A stretch of 64,000 nt of DNA from Shinella sp. XGS7 (GCF_020535565.1 NZ_CP084758.1:62001-126000); one strand, 5' to 3'. Counted from the first letter of the stretch, positions 14,977 through 24,108 are shown. The notes: generated from the letters alone by a model not told the origin. Translations and numbers: made by a program.

Positions 14977-16236
14977 ATGAGCGCACTCATTCTTGCCGTG
15001 TTTCTGCTGGCGGCCGTGGCGGCCATGCCCATTGCCCACGCCCTGCTGGTGGCGGCCATGAGCGCCGCCGCCGCCTCCGACAAGGTCCCCCTCGATCTGC
15101 TGGTGCAGCAGATGGTGGCCCAGGTACAGAGCTTCCCGCTGATTGCCATTCCCTTCTTCATGCTCACCGGCACCCTGATGATGGGCGGGCGGCTGGGCGA
15201 AGCCCTGGTGGGGGTGCTGTCCACGCTGATCGGCCGCTTCCACGGCGGCCCCGCCCAGGTGGGCGTGCTGTCATCCACCTTGTTCGGCGGCGTTTCCGGC
15301 TCGGCGGTGGCGGACGCCTCGGCCATCGGATCGCTGCTGATTCCCTGGCACAAGCGCCTGGGTTACCCGGCGGCCTTCTCAGCCGCCACGCTGGCTGCTG
15401 CGGCCACGATCGACATCCTGATCCCGCCCTCCATCCCGATGATCCTGTTCGCGCTGAGCTCGAACGCCTCCATCGCCTCGCTCTTCGTGGCGGGCGTGCT
15501 GCCCGGCATCGTGATGTGCGGCGGTTTCATGGCGGCCTGCTGGTGGGTGGGCAAGCGTCGGAACTTCCCCCGCGAAACCGCGCCCTTCGACGGCCCGGGC
15601 TTTCGCCGCCATCTGCTGTACGCCAGCCCGGCCGTGGTGCTGCCGGTGCTCATCATCATCTTCCTGCGATTCGGCATCGCCACGCCGACCGAGGTGGCCG
15701 TGCTGTCAACGCTCTACGCCGGCCTGGTGTCCGTGCTGATTTACCGAGACCTCGACTGGAAGCGGCTCAATGCCGCCATCGTCCACGCAGGCCTGGCCAC
15801 CGGAGTGGTGTTGCTGGTCATCATGGCCTCGGCAGCCATCGGCTGGCTGCTGACCTTCGACCAGATGCCGCAGGGCATCGCGGCCTGGGTGCAAGAACAT
15901 GTGCATGCGAAGTGGCTGGTCATCCTGATCATGAACCTGCTGATGCTGGCCCTGGGCATGTTCATCGACCTGCCGGCCGCCGTGCTGCTGCTCACGCCGG
16001 TCTTCGTGCCGCTGGCCCAGGGCATCGGCATGGACATGGTGCAACTCGGGATCATGATGGTGGTGAACCTGGCGATCGGCCTGTACACCCCGCCGGTGGG
16101 CACCACGCTCTTCATCACCAGCGCCCTGGCCAAGGTCAAGGTCGGCCAGACGGTGCGCGAGCTGGGGCCGTTCTACCTGGTGGCCTTCGGCGTCCTGGCT
16201 CTTGTGTCCTACGTACCCGCCAGCATCCTGCGCTGA
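14977..16236 (+). CDS. dctM: TRAP transporter large permease (DctM family)
   Basis: 419 aa, hydrophobic throughout with about 11-12 helices. Family motifs include FPLIAIPFFMLTGTLMMGG, FGGVSGSAVADASAIGSLLIP and IDILIPPSIPMILFALSSN, plus ITSALAKVKVGQTVRELGPF near the end. It is the ion-coupled translocation subunit. The gene follows dctQ closely and has AGGAG before the ATG at 14977. Confidence 0.93.
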   Translation: MSALILAVFLLAAVAAMPIAHALLVAAMSAAAASDKVPLDLLVQQMVAQVQSFPLIAIPFFMLTGTLMMGGRLGEALVGVLSTLIGRFHGGPAQVGVLSSTLFGGVSGSAVADASAIGSLLIPWHKRLGYPAAFSAATLAAAATIDILIPPSIPMILFALSSNASIASLFVAGVLPGIVMCGGFMAACWWVGKRRNFPRETAPFDGPGFRRHLLYASPAVVLPVLIIIFLRFGIATPTEVAVLSTLYAGLVSVLIYRDLDWKRLNAAIVHAGLATGVVLLVIMASAAIGWLLTFDQMPQGIAAWVQEHVHAKWLVILIMNLLMLALGMFIDLPAAVLLLTPVFVPLAQGIGMDMVQLGIMMVVNLAIGLYTPPVGTTLFITSALAKVKVGQTVRELGPFYLVAFGVLALVSYVPASILR

Positions 16237-16265
16237 GCGACTCCCATCTTGCAGAGGAATCCCTC

Positions 16266-17120
16266 ATGAACGACACCTCCGTCGCCCTTGCGGAGCTGGC
16301 GCAAGCCGCTCATCGCATCCGCCGCTACGCCCTGCGCATGGGCGAGGTCCAGGGTCAGGGTTACATCGGCCAGGCCCTGGGCTGGGCCGATGTGCTGGCC
16401 GTGGCCTATGGTCATGCGCTCAATCTGCGCCCCGACGATCCCGAGTGGGAGGGGCGCGATCGCTTCCTGCTATCACATGGCCACTACGCGATCGCCCACT
16501 ACGCCGCCCTGATCGAAGCCGGCGTGATCCCTGAAAGCGAGTTGGAGACCTACGGCAGCGACGACAGCCGCCTGCCCATGTCCGGCATGGCCACCTACAC
16601 CCCGGGCATGGAGATTTCCGGCGGCTCGCTGGGGCAGGGTCTGGCCATCGGCGTGGGCATGGCACTGGGCCTGCGCCAGAAGAACAATCCGGCCTTCGTC
16701 TACAACTCGATGTCCGATGGCGAACTGGATGAGGGCTCGACCTGGGAGGCGGCCCTGGGGGCGGCTCATCACGAATTGGACCACCTGATCTGTCTGGTGG
16801 ACATCAACAACCAGCAGGCCGACGGCCCCTCCAGCAAGGTGCTGGGCTTCGAGCCCCTGGCCGACAAATGGGCCGCCTTTGGCTGGCATGTGCAGCGCGT
16901 CGACGGCAATGACCTGGCCGCTGTGCTTCAGGCCTTCGACCTGGCTCGCACGCTCAAGGATCCCAAGCCGCGCGTCATCCTCTTCAACACCTTGATGGGC
17001 AAGGGCGTGCCCTTTCTGGAGCAGCGCGAGAAGAACCATTTCATCCGTGTCGATCCCCCCGAATGGCAGCAAGCCCTCGCCATTCTCGACGCCGCCCAAC
17101 CCGAAGGAGTCTCGGCATGA
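16266..17120 (+). CDS. Transketolase, N-terminal (TPP-binding) subunit
   Basis: 284 aa, matching the N-terminal half of transketolase as a separate protein. It carries LSHGHYAIAHYAAL, GSLGQGLAIGVGMALG and the thiamine diphosphate motif from SDGELDEGSTWEAALG to LVDINNQQADG. The first Gly of the usual GDG is Ser here. With the next gene it should form a heterotetrameric ketol-transfer enzyme. Split transketolases of this type usually belong to dedicated catabolic routes, and the placement behind an SDR and a TRAP importer supports that. Confidence 0.9.
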   Translation: MNDTSVALAELAQAAHRIRRYALRMGEVQGQGYIGQALGWADVLAVAYGHALNLRPDDPEWEGRDRFLLSHGHYAIAHYAALIEAGVIPESELETYGSDDSRLPMSGMATYTPGMEISGGSLGQGLAIGVGMALGLRQKNNPAFVYNSMSDGELDEGSTWEAALGAAHHELDHLICLVDINNQQADGPSSKVLGFEPLADKWAAFGWHVQRVDGNDLAAVLQAFDLARTLKDPKPRVILFNTLMGKGVPFLEQREKNHFIRVDPPEWQQALAILDAAQPEGVSA

Positions 17121-18121
17121 ACACCGTCGCGGAGAAGAAGCCCCGCCTCACCACCTCGGCCATGATCGCCTCCATCGCCAGCGAGGGGCAGCGCGTCAAG
17201 GCCGCCCCCTTCGGCAAGGCCCTGGTCGAGCTGGCCGCCAGCCGTCCCGAGATCGTGGGCCTGACAGCCGACCTGGCCAAGTACACCGATCTGCATCTGT
17301 TTGCCCAGGCCTATCCCGAGCGCTTTCACCAGATGGGCATGGCCGAGCAGTTGCTGATGGCCGCCGCCGGCGGCATGGCCAAGGAAGGTCTCATGCCTTT
17401 CGCCACCACCTATGCGGTCTTCGGCACCCGGCGTGCCTATGACTTCATCCATCAGGTCATCGCCGAGGAGAACCTGAACGTCAAGATCTGCTGCGCGCTG
17501 CCAGGCCTGACCACAGGCTACGGCCCCAGCCACCAGGCGACCGAGGACATCGCGATGATGCGCGGCATTCCCGGCCTGACCATCGTCGATCCCTGCGACG
17601 CACTGGACATCGAGCAGGCAGTGCCCCAGATCGCAGCGCACCCGGGACCGGTCTATATGCGGCTGCTGCGCGGCAATGTGCCCCTGGTGCTGGACGAATA
17701 CGACTACCACTTCGAGCTCGGCAAGGCCAAGCTGCTGCGCGAGGGGGCTGATGTGCTGATAATCTCTAGCGGCTTCATGACCATGCGCGCGCTCGAGGCG
17801 GCGCAGGACCTGGCCGCCGACCAGGTGGACGTGGCCGTGCTGCACTGCCCGACCATCAAGCCGCTGGATGAGGCCACCATCGTCCAGGCTGTGCGCGACA
17901 AGCACCGGCTGGTGGTCGTGGCCGAAAACCACTCCGTGGTCGGCGGTCTGGGCGAGGCCGTGGCGACAAGCCTGCTGCGCCACGGCGTACAGCCGGCCGG
18001 CTTCCAGCTGGCGGGTCTTCCCGACGCTTTCCTGGATGCCGGGGCCCTGCCCACCCTGCATGAGCGCTATGGCGTGAGCCGCGCGGCCCTGGTGCGTCGT
18101 GTCAAGCAATGGCTGAAGTGA
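17117..18121 (+). CDS. Transketolase, C-terminal (pyrimidine-binding) subunit
   Basis: 334 aa, overlapping the N-terminal subunit by ATGA, which implies coupled translation and equal amounts. The pyrimidine domain includes RFHQMGMAEQLLMAAAGGMA with the catalytic Glu, and FATTYAVFGTRRAYDF; GLTTGYGPSHQATEDIAMMR is conserved in this family. A C-terminal transketolase domain (LREGADVLIISSGFMTMRALEAA ... VVVAENHSVVGGLGEAV) follows. No sugar kinase or aldolase is in the operon, so the phosphorylation step, if any, is encoded elsewhere. Confidence 0.9.
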   Translation: MNTVAEKKPRLTTSAMIASIASEGQRVKAAPFGKALVELAASRPEIVGLTADLAKYTDLHLFAQAYPERFHQMGMAEQLLMAAAGGMAKEGLMPFATTYAVFGTRRAYDFIHQVIAEENLNVKICCALPGLTTGYGPSHQATEDIAMMRGIPGLTIVDPCDALDIEQAVPQIAAHPGPVYMRLLRGNVPLVLDEYDYHFELGKAKLLREGADVLIISSGFMTMRALEAAQDLAADQVDVAVLHCPTIKPLDEATIVQAVRDKHRLVVVAENHSVVGGLGEAVATSLLRHGVQPAGFQLAGLPDAFLDAGALPTLHERYGVSRAALVRRVKQWLK

Positions 18122-18139
18122 AACCGCTCCAGCCCCGCC

Positions 18140-18997
18140 TCAGCCCCCGTCCAGAAAACGCTCCACCAGGGCGAACTGCTCCGGCACATTGAGGGCCGGC
18201 GCATGGCCGCAGCCGGCAATGGTGGCCACCACGGCGCGCGGACCGCGCTGGCGCATGGCCTCGGCGGTCTCGGCCAGCAGCAGGTCGGAGTCCTCGCCGC
18301 GCAGGCAGAGCACGGGCAGGTCCAGGCTGTCCCAGGCCTCCCAGAGGTCATAGTCCTGCGGATGCACGATGAACTGCCGCACCATGGCCGGGTCGTAGTG
18401 CGGGGTGACGCGGCCGTCGGGCAGGCGGCGCACCGAGCTCTCGGTGAGCTGGCGCCACTGCGTGTCGCTGAGCCAGCCATAGGGCTTGTAGACCTGGCGG
18501 AAATACTGCTCCAGCTCGCTCACCGTGTCGAAGGCCGCGGGCTGGCCGGCATAGCTGCGGATGCGCTCGATGGCCGGCGCGGCCAGCTGCGGGCCGTTGT
18601 CATTGAGCACCAGGCGGCGGATGCGCCCGCGCAGCGGCCCGGCCGCGGCCAGGGTGCCGATGGCGCCGCCCATGGACGTGCCCACCCAGTGAAAGCGCTG
18701 CAGGCCCAGCTGGTCCACCAGGGCCGTGGCCAGCTTCACATAGAAGGCCAGGCAGTATTCGCGGTCGGGCTCGGGGCTCCACTGCGAGAGGCCGCGCCCC
18801 AGGGTGTCGGGCGCGATCACGCGGTAGCGGCTGGCCAGATGGCGGGCCAGCGGGTCCATATCGCGGCTGGTGCGCGCCAAACCATGCCAGGCGATCACGG
18901 TTTCCTGATGCTCGGCACCCCACTCCATATAGTGGATCTCGCGGCCCTCGCAGCGCAGGTAGTGGGAGCTGGGGCTGAGGGTGTCGCTGGCGCTCAT
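18140..18997 (-). CDS. Alpha/beta-fold hydrolase
   Basis: 285 aa. The nucleophile elbow GTSMGG is around residue 107, an acid is in CLRGEDSD and the catalytic His is in AGCGHAPAL. IAWHGLARTSRDMD forms the oxyanion-side HG motif. Its ATG overlaps the livM stop (ATGA), so it is the last gene of the liv-type operon and is translated together with it. It may hydrolyse an ester, lactone or amide taken up by that transporter. The substrate cannot be read from the sequence. Confidence 0.87.
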   Translation of the reverse strand: MSASDTLSPSSHYLRCEGREIHYMEWGAEHQETVIAWHGLARTSRDMDPLARHLASRYRVIAPDTLGRGLSQWSPEPDREYCLAFYVKLATALVDQLGLQRFHWVGTSMGGAIGTLAAAGPLRGRIRRLVLNDNGPQLAAPAIERIRSYAGQPAAFDTVSELEQYFRQVYKPYGWLSDTQWRQLTESSVRRLPDGRVTPHYDPAMVRQFIVHPQDYDLWEAWDSLDLPVLCLRGEDSDLLLAETAEAMRQRGPRAVVATIAGCGHAPALNVPEQFALVERFLDGG

Positions 18998-20067
18998 GGG
19001 GCCTCCTTGCGCAGGCGCAGGCGCCCGACGATGCCGCTGGGGAAGTGATAGACCGCCAGCACGAAGAGCAGGCCCAGCCAGAGCAGCCAGCGGTCCGGCG
19101 AGACCAGCTGGGACAGCACGGGAATGCCCTCCACCGCGCCGGCGCCCAGCTTCATCAGGTCCTGCAGATAGTTCTGGGCCAGCACGAAGAGCGCGCTGCC
19201 CACCACGGCCCCGTAGATGGTGCCCATGCCGCCGATCACCACGATCAGCAGGATGTCCAGCATGATCTCGAAGGACAGCGAGGTGTCCGGCCCGTTGTAG
19301 CGCAGCCAGAGCGCTAGCAGGGCGCCGGCCACGGTGGCGAAGAGCGCGGCCAGCACATTGGAGAGCGTGCGGTAGACCACGGTGCGATAGCCAATGGCCT
19401 CGGCCCGGAAGTCGTTTTCACGGATGGCCTGCAGCACCCGGCCGAAGGGCGAGTTCACGATGCGCAGCATCAGCAGCACCAGGGCCAGGGCCACGACAAA
19501 GAGCAGGTAGTAGGCCGCGAAGCGGCCGTCGATGCTGGCGCCCAGAAAGGGCTCCTCCAGGAACTCGGTGCCGGGCTGCAGCAGCTCGGGCACCTTGAAG
19601 TTCAGCCCGTCCTCGCCGCCCGTGAGCTCGGAGAGCTGGGAGGCCAGGGTCAGGAAGGCCGAGGCCACGGCCAGGGTGATCATGGCAAAGAAGATGGCCT
19701 TGACCCGCAGGCTGAACAGGCCGATCAGCAGGGACAGCAGCAGGGAGACGATGAGGGCGCCGGCAAGACCTGCCCCCACCGCGGCCCAGCCCTCGCCCAG
19801 GCGGCTGCTGGCGATGGCGATGCCATAGGCCCCGATGCCGAAGAACATGGTGTGGGCAAAGCTGACGATGCCGGTATAGCCCAGCAGCAGGTCGTAGCTG
19901 GCCACCAGCACGATGAAGATCAGGATCTTGGCCGCCACATTCAGGGCCTTGGTGCCCGGGAAGATGAAGGGCGTGAAGGCCAGGCCCAGCAGCACGGCCA
20001 GCAGCAGCAGGCTCAGCAGCCGGCTGCGCGGCAGGTCGTGCGAGAGCAGGGAAGACACGATGCGCAT
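18994..20067 (-). CDS. livM: Branched-chain amino acid type ABC permease LivM
   Basis: 357 aa with about ten hydrophobic segments. Family landmarks are LNVAAKILIFIVLVASYDLLLGYTGIVSFAHTMFFGIGAYG and GRVLQAIRENDFRAEAIGYRT (the EAA-like ATPase-contact loop), then GGMGTIYGAVVGSALF. The start is the ATG at 20067, preceded by AAGGAGGCC. It follows livH by 11 bases. Confidence 0.92.
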   Translation of the reverse strand: MRIVSSLLSHDLPRSRLLSLLLLAVLLGLAFTPFIFPGTKALNVAAKILIFIVLVASYDLLLGYTGIVSFAHTMFFGIGAYGIAIASSRLGEGWAAVGAGLAGALIVSLLLSLLIGLFSLRVKAIFFAMITLAVASAFLTLASQLSELTGGEDGLNFKVPELLQPGTEFLEEPFLGASIDGRFAAYYLLFVVALALVLLMLRIVNSPFGRVLQAIRENDFRAEAIGYRTVVYRTLSNVLAALFATVAGALLALWLRYNGPDTSLSFEIMLDILLIVVIGGMGTIYGAVVGSALFVLAQNYLQDLMKLGAGAVEGIPVLSQLVSPDRWLLWLGLLFVLAVYHFPSGIVGRLRLRKEAP

Positions 20068-20078
20068 GCGGGCCTCCT

Positions 20079-21155
20079 TCAGCGGCTGGTGACCGGATAA
20101 AGCCCCTGGGGCCGCCACAGCAGGATGGCGACCATCAGGCCGATGTTGGAGAACAGTGCCACCTTGGGCGCCAGAAAGCCGGTGTAGTTGGCCATCAGGC
20201 CCACCAGCAGGGCGCCGACGAAGCAGCCAAGCGTGGAACCCAGGCCGCCGATGATGATGACGATGAAGATCAGGGTGTTGACCTGGGCGCCGATCTGCGG
20301 GGTCACGCCCTGCTGATACAGGCCCCAGAGCACACCGCCCAGGCCAGCCAGGGCCGAGCCGCCCACGAACACCGCCACGAAGAGGCGGCGGATGCGGTAG
20401 CCCAGGCTTTCCACCATCTCGCGGTCCTGCACGCCGGCGCGTATCAGCAGGCCCAGCTTGGTGCGGTTGAGCAGGAGCAGCAGGCCCGCAAACACCAGCA
20501 GGCCCACCACGGCGGCCAGCAGGCGCAGCTTCTCCACCGCCACATCGCCGGGCAGGAGCAGCGCACCGCGCAAGCCCTCGGGCGGCGGCAGCGGCGTGAG
20601 CTGGGCGCCCCAGATCACCTTGATCAGCTCCTCACCAATGATCATGCCGCCCATGGTGATCAGGATCTGCTTGAGGTGCATGCCGTAGACCGGCCGCACC
20701 AGCACCCGCTCGAAGGCCAGGCCCACGCCGCCGGCCACCGCCATGCCCACGGCCGCGGCCAGGCCCACGGCCAGCAGGTTCAGGGCCAGGGAGGGGCTGG
20801 CCACCCAGCCGCCCAGGGCGCCCAGCACCGTGGCGGCCATGAAGGCGCCCAGGGCGATGAAGACGCCGTGGCCGAAGTTCAGCACGTCCATCAGGCCGAA
20901 GACCAGGGTCAGGCCCGAGGCGATGATGAAGATGATCAGGCCCATGGCCAGGCCGGCCAGGGTCAGGGTAGCCCAGCTACCGGGGCTGCCGATCAGGGGC
21001 AGGGCCAGCAAGGCCAGGCCGGCCAGCAGGGCCAGGGGAATCCAGTCGAAGCGCGCCTGGGGCACGGTCGCGGTCTGCTCGGGGCTGGCGGGCGGGGCGG
21101 CGGGGGCGGTGCTCTTCTGCGTACTCATGCCGGTTCTCGCTGCGTCTTGCTTCAT
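20079..21155 (-). CDS. livH: Branched-chain amino acid type ABC permease LivH
   Basis: 358 aa. A proline/alanine-rich N-terminus of about 35 residues precedes the permease core (GLAMGLIIFIIASGLTLVFGLMDVLNFGHG, then LNRTKLGLLIRAGVQDREMVESLGYRI and IIGGLGSTLGCFVGALLVG). The ATG at 21155 overlaps the livF stop by ATGA. A second ATG at 21128 is an alternative start and would shorten the protein by nine residues. Confidence 0.9.
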   Translation of the reverse strand: MKQDAARTGMSTQKSTAPAAPPASPEQTATVPQARFDWIPLALLAGLALLALPLIGSPGSWATLTLAGLAMGLIIFIIASGLTLVFGLMDVLNFGHGVFIALGAFMAATVLGALGGWVASPSLALNLLAVGLAAAVGMAVAGGVGLAFERVLVRPVYGMHLKQILITMGGMIIGEELIKVIWGAQLTPLPPPEGLRGALLLPGDVAVEKLRLLAAVVGLLVFAGLLLLLNRTKLGLLIRAGVQDREMVESLGYRIRRLFVAVFVGGSALAGLGGVLWGLYQQGVTPQIGAQVNTLIFIVIIIGGLGSTLGCFVGALLVGLMANYTGFLAPKVALFSNIGLMVAILLWRPQGLYPVTSR

Positions 21156-21904
21156 TGATGGGCGGCCAGGGACAGGCCCAGCAGGCGCTGCTGCAGGCCT
21201 TCGTCCTCGGCCAGCTCGGCCATGGCGCCGCTGTGCACGATGCGGCCGTCATCCATCACGGCCACCCGGTCGCCCAGGGCCTTGGCGACCATGAAGTTCT
21301 GCTCCACCAGCAGCACGGTGGCGCCGCCGCTGCGCTTGAGTTCGCGCAGGGCCTCCACCAGATTGAGCACGATGGCCGGGGCCAGGCCCTTGCTCGGCTC
21401 GTCGATCAGCAGCAGGCGGCGCGGCTCCACCATGGCGCGGGCAATGGCCAGCATCTGCTTCTGGCCGCCGCTGAGCTTGCCCGCGGGATAGAGCCAGAAC
21501 TTCTTCAGCGCGGGAAAGAGCTGGAACAGCCAGTCCAGGCGCTGGGTGTCCATCTGCTCGATCGAGCGCGCGCGGCGCGCGGCCAGCAGCAGGTTCTCGC
21601 GCACCGTCAGGTCGCCGAAGATGCCCATGTTCTCGGGCACATAGGCGATATCGCAACGCTGGGTGATCTCGGGCGTGGCCAGGCGGGTGATGGGCTGGCC
21701 GTCGAAGCGGATCTCGCCGCGGCTGGCACTCCACAAGCCCATGATGGTGCGCAGGGTGCTGGTCTTGCCCGCACCATTGCGCCCCAGCAGCATGGTCAGC
21801 TGGCCGGCGGGCACCTCGAGGTTCACGCCATGCAGGATGTGATACGCGCCCACATGGGTGTGGACGTCCTGCAGCGACAGCAGGCTATGGGGTGCGCTGC
21901 TCAT
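21152..21904 (-). CDS. livF: Branched-chain amino acid type ABC ATPase LivF
   Basis: 250 aa. Walker A is GRNGAGKT, the signature is LSGGQKQMLAIARAM, Walker B is RRLLLIDEPSKGLAP, and the H-loop region is LLVEQNFMVAKALGDR. The KGLAP wording is characteristic of LivF. It overlaps livG (ATGA) and livH (ATGA), so the cassette is tightly coupled. Confidence 0.93.
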   Translation of the reverse strand: MSSAPHSLLSLQDVHTHVGAYHILHGVNLEVPAGQLTMLLGRNGAGKTSTLRTIMGLWSASRGEIRFDGQPITRLATPEITQRCDIAYVPENMGIFGDLTVRENLLLAARRARSIEQMDTQRLDWLFQLFPALKKFWLYPAGKLSGGQKQMLAIARAMVEPRRLLLIDEPSKGLAPAIVLNLVEALRELKRSGGATVLLVEQNFMVAKALGDRVAVMDDGRIVHSGAMAELAEDEGLQQRLLGLSLAAHQ

Positions 21905-22656
21905 GCGGCCTCCGGCATCGCGGTGCCCAGATAGGCCTGCTGCACCACGGGCGAGGCGATCACGGCGGCGGGCTCGCCGTCGGCCACCAGCTGGCCCATA
22001 TGCAGCACGATGATGCGATCGGCCAGCTCGCGCACCACGTCCATCTTGTGCTCCACCAGCAGGATGGTGTGGCGGCCCTCGGCCTTGAGCTCGCGGATCA
22101 GGTCCAGCACCACGGGCACCTCGTCCACGCTCATGCCGGCCGTGGGTTCATCGAACATATAGACCTTGGGCTGCAGGGCGATCAGCATGGCCACCTCCAG
22201 CTTGCGCTGGTCGCCATGCGGCAGGCTGGCCGCGGGCGCGTCCATGCGCGCGGTGAGCCGCACCCGCTCCACCAGGGCGCGGGCCTCGTCCAGCAGCTCG
22301 CGGTGATGCAGCCAGACCGAGAGAAAGTCCAGGCCCTGACCGCGCCGCGCCTGCACGGCCAGGCGCACGTTCTCCAGCACCGAGAGATGGGGGAAGAGCT
22401 GGGTGAGCTGGAAGGCTCGGCCCAGGCCACGCCGGGTGCGCTGCGGCGCCGAGAGCGGGGTCAGGTCATGCCCGTCCAGCGACACCGTGCCGGCACTGGC
22501 CCGCAGCTGCCCCGAGATCAGGTTGAAGTAGGTGGTCTTGCCCGCGCCATTGGGCCCGACGATGGCCGTCAGCGTGCCCGGCTTGAAGGCGCAGGAGACG
22601 CGGTCGACGGCCACATGGCCGCCGAAGCGGATGGTGAGATCACGGGTTTCGAGCAT
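21901..22656 (-). CDS. livG: Branched-chain amino acid type ABC ATPase LivG
   Basis: 251 aa. Walker A is GPNGAGKT, FQLTQLFPHLSVLENV is the Q-loop region, and MFDEPTAGMSVDE is Walker B. The usual LSGG signature is changed to SLPHGDQRKLEVAMLI, a variant common among LivG proteins. The ATG at 22656 (MLETRDLTIRF) is preferred to the GTG at 22671, although neither has a strong ribosome site. The 146-base gap to livK holds a structured repeat, so livG-F-H-M may be expressed differently from the receptor. Confidence 0.91.
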   Translation of the reverse strand: MLETRDLTIRFGGHVAVDRVSCAFKPGTLTAIVGPNGAGKTTYFNLISGQLRASAGTVSLDGHDLTPLSAPQRTRRGLGRAFQLTQLFPHLSVLENVRLAVQARRGQGLDFLSVWLHHRELLDEARALVERVRLTARMDAPAASLPHGDQRKLEVAMLIALQPKVYMFDEPTAGMSVDEVPVVLDLIRELKAEGRHTILLVEHKMDVVRELADRIIVLHMGQLVADGEPAAVIASPVVQQAYLGTAMPEAA

Positions 22657-22680
22657 GAAAGGCAGTCGCACAGCCCGAGG

Positions 22681-22792
22681 CGTAGCGAGCGGACGGAAGA
22701 CTAGGCGCGGGGGGATCCGCGAACCGGAACGACCTTCCTGGTCGTGAGGATTCGCGGAAGGACCCGCAACGACGGATTACGTTCGCGCAGTA
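22681..22792. repeat. Structured intergenic repeat, copy A (livG-livK gap)
   Basis: This shares ordered blocks with the copy at 58700-58842: CGTAGCGAGC, CTAGGCG, GAACCGGAACG, CGTGAGGATT, CAACGAC and CGCAGTAG. It contains a hairpin with inner stem ACGACC/GGTCGT (22729-22734 with 22740-22745) and outer stem TCCGCGAA/TTCGCGGA (22716-22723 with 22751-22758), separated by an internal loop CCGGA/GAGGA. It lacks the terminal inverted repeats of copy B. Confidence 0.75.
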
Positions 22793-22802
22793 GCCGGCGC
22801 GG

Positions 22803-24026
22803 TCAACGCTTGTTGCGCACTGGCACTTGCATTTCTTCCGGCTTGATCTCGCGCACCAGCTCGGGCACACCCCAGGGGAAAGCCGGATCCACCTTGATCT
22901 TGAAGTGATACATGGACTGCATGGCCTGATGATCCTCGGGGCGGAAGGTCATCTTCCCCTTGGGCGTCTCGAAGCTCAGGCCTTCCATGGTCTTGATCAG
23001 CTTGTTGGTGCTGGTCTCGCCGCCGGTCTTCTTGAGCGCTTCCACCACGGCGATGGCCGCCGTCATGCCGCCCGCGGTGAAGAAGTCCGGCGGCTGCTTG
23101 AACTGCTTGTAGTGGTTGGCCACCAGCCATTCATTGGCCGGGTTCTTGGGAATGCCGAAGTAGTAGTACGTGGCGCCCTCCATGCCGGGGAAGGCCTTGT
23201 AGTTCGCCATGGCCGGCAGAATGTTGCCGCCAGTGGCGATCTCGATGCCGTAGCGCTTGAGGTCCAGATCGGCGATCTTGAAGGGATTGCCCGCGCCGGC
23301 CCAGATGATGAAGATCACCTTGCGGCCGGGCTGGTCCTTGAGCTTGTCGATCAGTCGCTGGGCCCCGGCGGTGAAGTCCGTGGTGGTGGTGGGCAGGTAT
23401 TCCTCGTGAACGATCTTGGCCTTCTTGACCGCGTCCTTGAAGGCCTTCACGCCGTCGCGGCCGAAGGCATAGTCCTGGGCCAGGGTGGCGATGGTGACGC
23501 CCGGCTTGTCCAGGGCCACGGCATTGGCAATCGCGTCCTGCGAGCTGTTGCGGCCGGTGCGGAAGATGTACTTGTTCCACTTGTCGCCGGTGATGGAGTC
23601 GGCCACGGCGGGCTCTACCAGCAGGATCTTCTTGTACTCCTCGGCCACCGGCAGCAGGGCCAGGGCCACGCCCGACGAGCTGGGGCCCACGGCCAGATCG
23701 GCCTTGTCATCGCCATAGGCGGCGGCCAGCAGGCTCTTGCCCACATCGGGCTTGCCCTGGTCGTCCTTCTCGATCACCACCAGCTTCTTGCCCGCCACGC
23801 TCATGGTGCCGCCGGTGGCGTAGTCCAGGCCCATCACGAAGCCGATCTGGGTCTGCTTGCCATAGGCTTCCAGCGGGCCGGTCTTGCTGTAGACATGGGC
23901 GATGCGGATCTCGCCCTTGGTCTGCGCCAGCGCGGGGGCGGCGGGCAGGGCCGACAAGGCCGAAAGCGCGGCCAGGGCCAGGGTGGTCCGGCGGGTGAGC
24001 CAGGAGGTCAGGGGGCTGGGCTTCAT
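22803..24026 (-). CDS. livK: ABC transporter substrate-binding protein (LivK/type I periplasmic binding fold)
   Basis: 407 aa with a signal peptide after a twin-arginine-like TRRTTLALAALSALSALPAAPALAQ. The mature start GEIRIAHVYSKTGPLEAYGKQTQIGF and VGPSSSGVALALLPVAEEYKK are typical of amino-acid/amide receptors. The C-terminal half has an unusual WLVANHYKQFKQPPDFFTAGGMTAAIAV block. The start is the ATG at 24026 behind GGAGA. A near-consensus sigma-54 promoter lies about 70 bases upstream. Ligand unknown; branched-chain amino acid is only the family default. Confidence 0.9.
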   Translation of the reverse strand: MKPSPLTSWLTRRTTLALAALSALSALPAAPALAQTKGEIRIAHVYSKTGPLEAYGKQTQIGFVMGLDYATGGTMSVAGKKLVVIEKDDQGKPDVGKSLLAAAYGDDKADLAVGPSSSGVALALLPVAEEYKKILLVEPAVADSITGDKWNKYIFRTGRNSSQDAIANAVALDKPGVTIATLAQDYAFGRDGVKAFKDAVKKAKIVHEEYLPTTTTDFTAGAQRLIDKLKDQPGRKVIFIIWAGAGNPFKIADLDLKRYGIEIATGGNILPAMANYKAFPGMEGATYYYFGIPKNPANEWLVANHYKQFKQPPDFFTAGGMTAAIAVVEALKKTGGETSTNKLIKTMEGLSFETPKGKMTFRPEDHQAMQSMYHFKIKVDPAFPWGVPELVREIKPEEMQVPVRNKR

Positions 24027-24092
24027 GGGCTTGTCTCCGGGTGATGTGTTTGGCGCGGTCCCGCAGCGGGCCATGCTCTTGCCCCAACACAG

Positions 24093-24108
24093 TGCAAGCA
24101 CCATGCCA
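24093..24108 (-). promoter_or_regulatory. Sigma-54 (-24/-12) promoter of the liv-type operon
   Basis: Read on the minus strand the site is TGGCATGGTGCTTGCA. It matches the RpoN consensus TGGCAC-N5-TTGCW with one mismatch (C to T at the sixth base), and the GG and GC doublets have the required 12-base spacing. The expected transcription start is near 24082, about 55 bases before the livK ATG. A sigma-54 activator gene lies 1.9 kb upstream. Confidence 0.7.

Noticed and set aside
22657-22671. GTG start at 22671 for livG
   Set aside because: The extra residues lack family support and the ATG at 22656 gives the standard LivG N-terminus.
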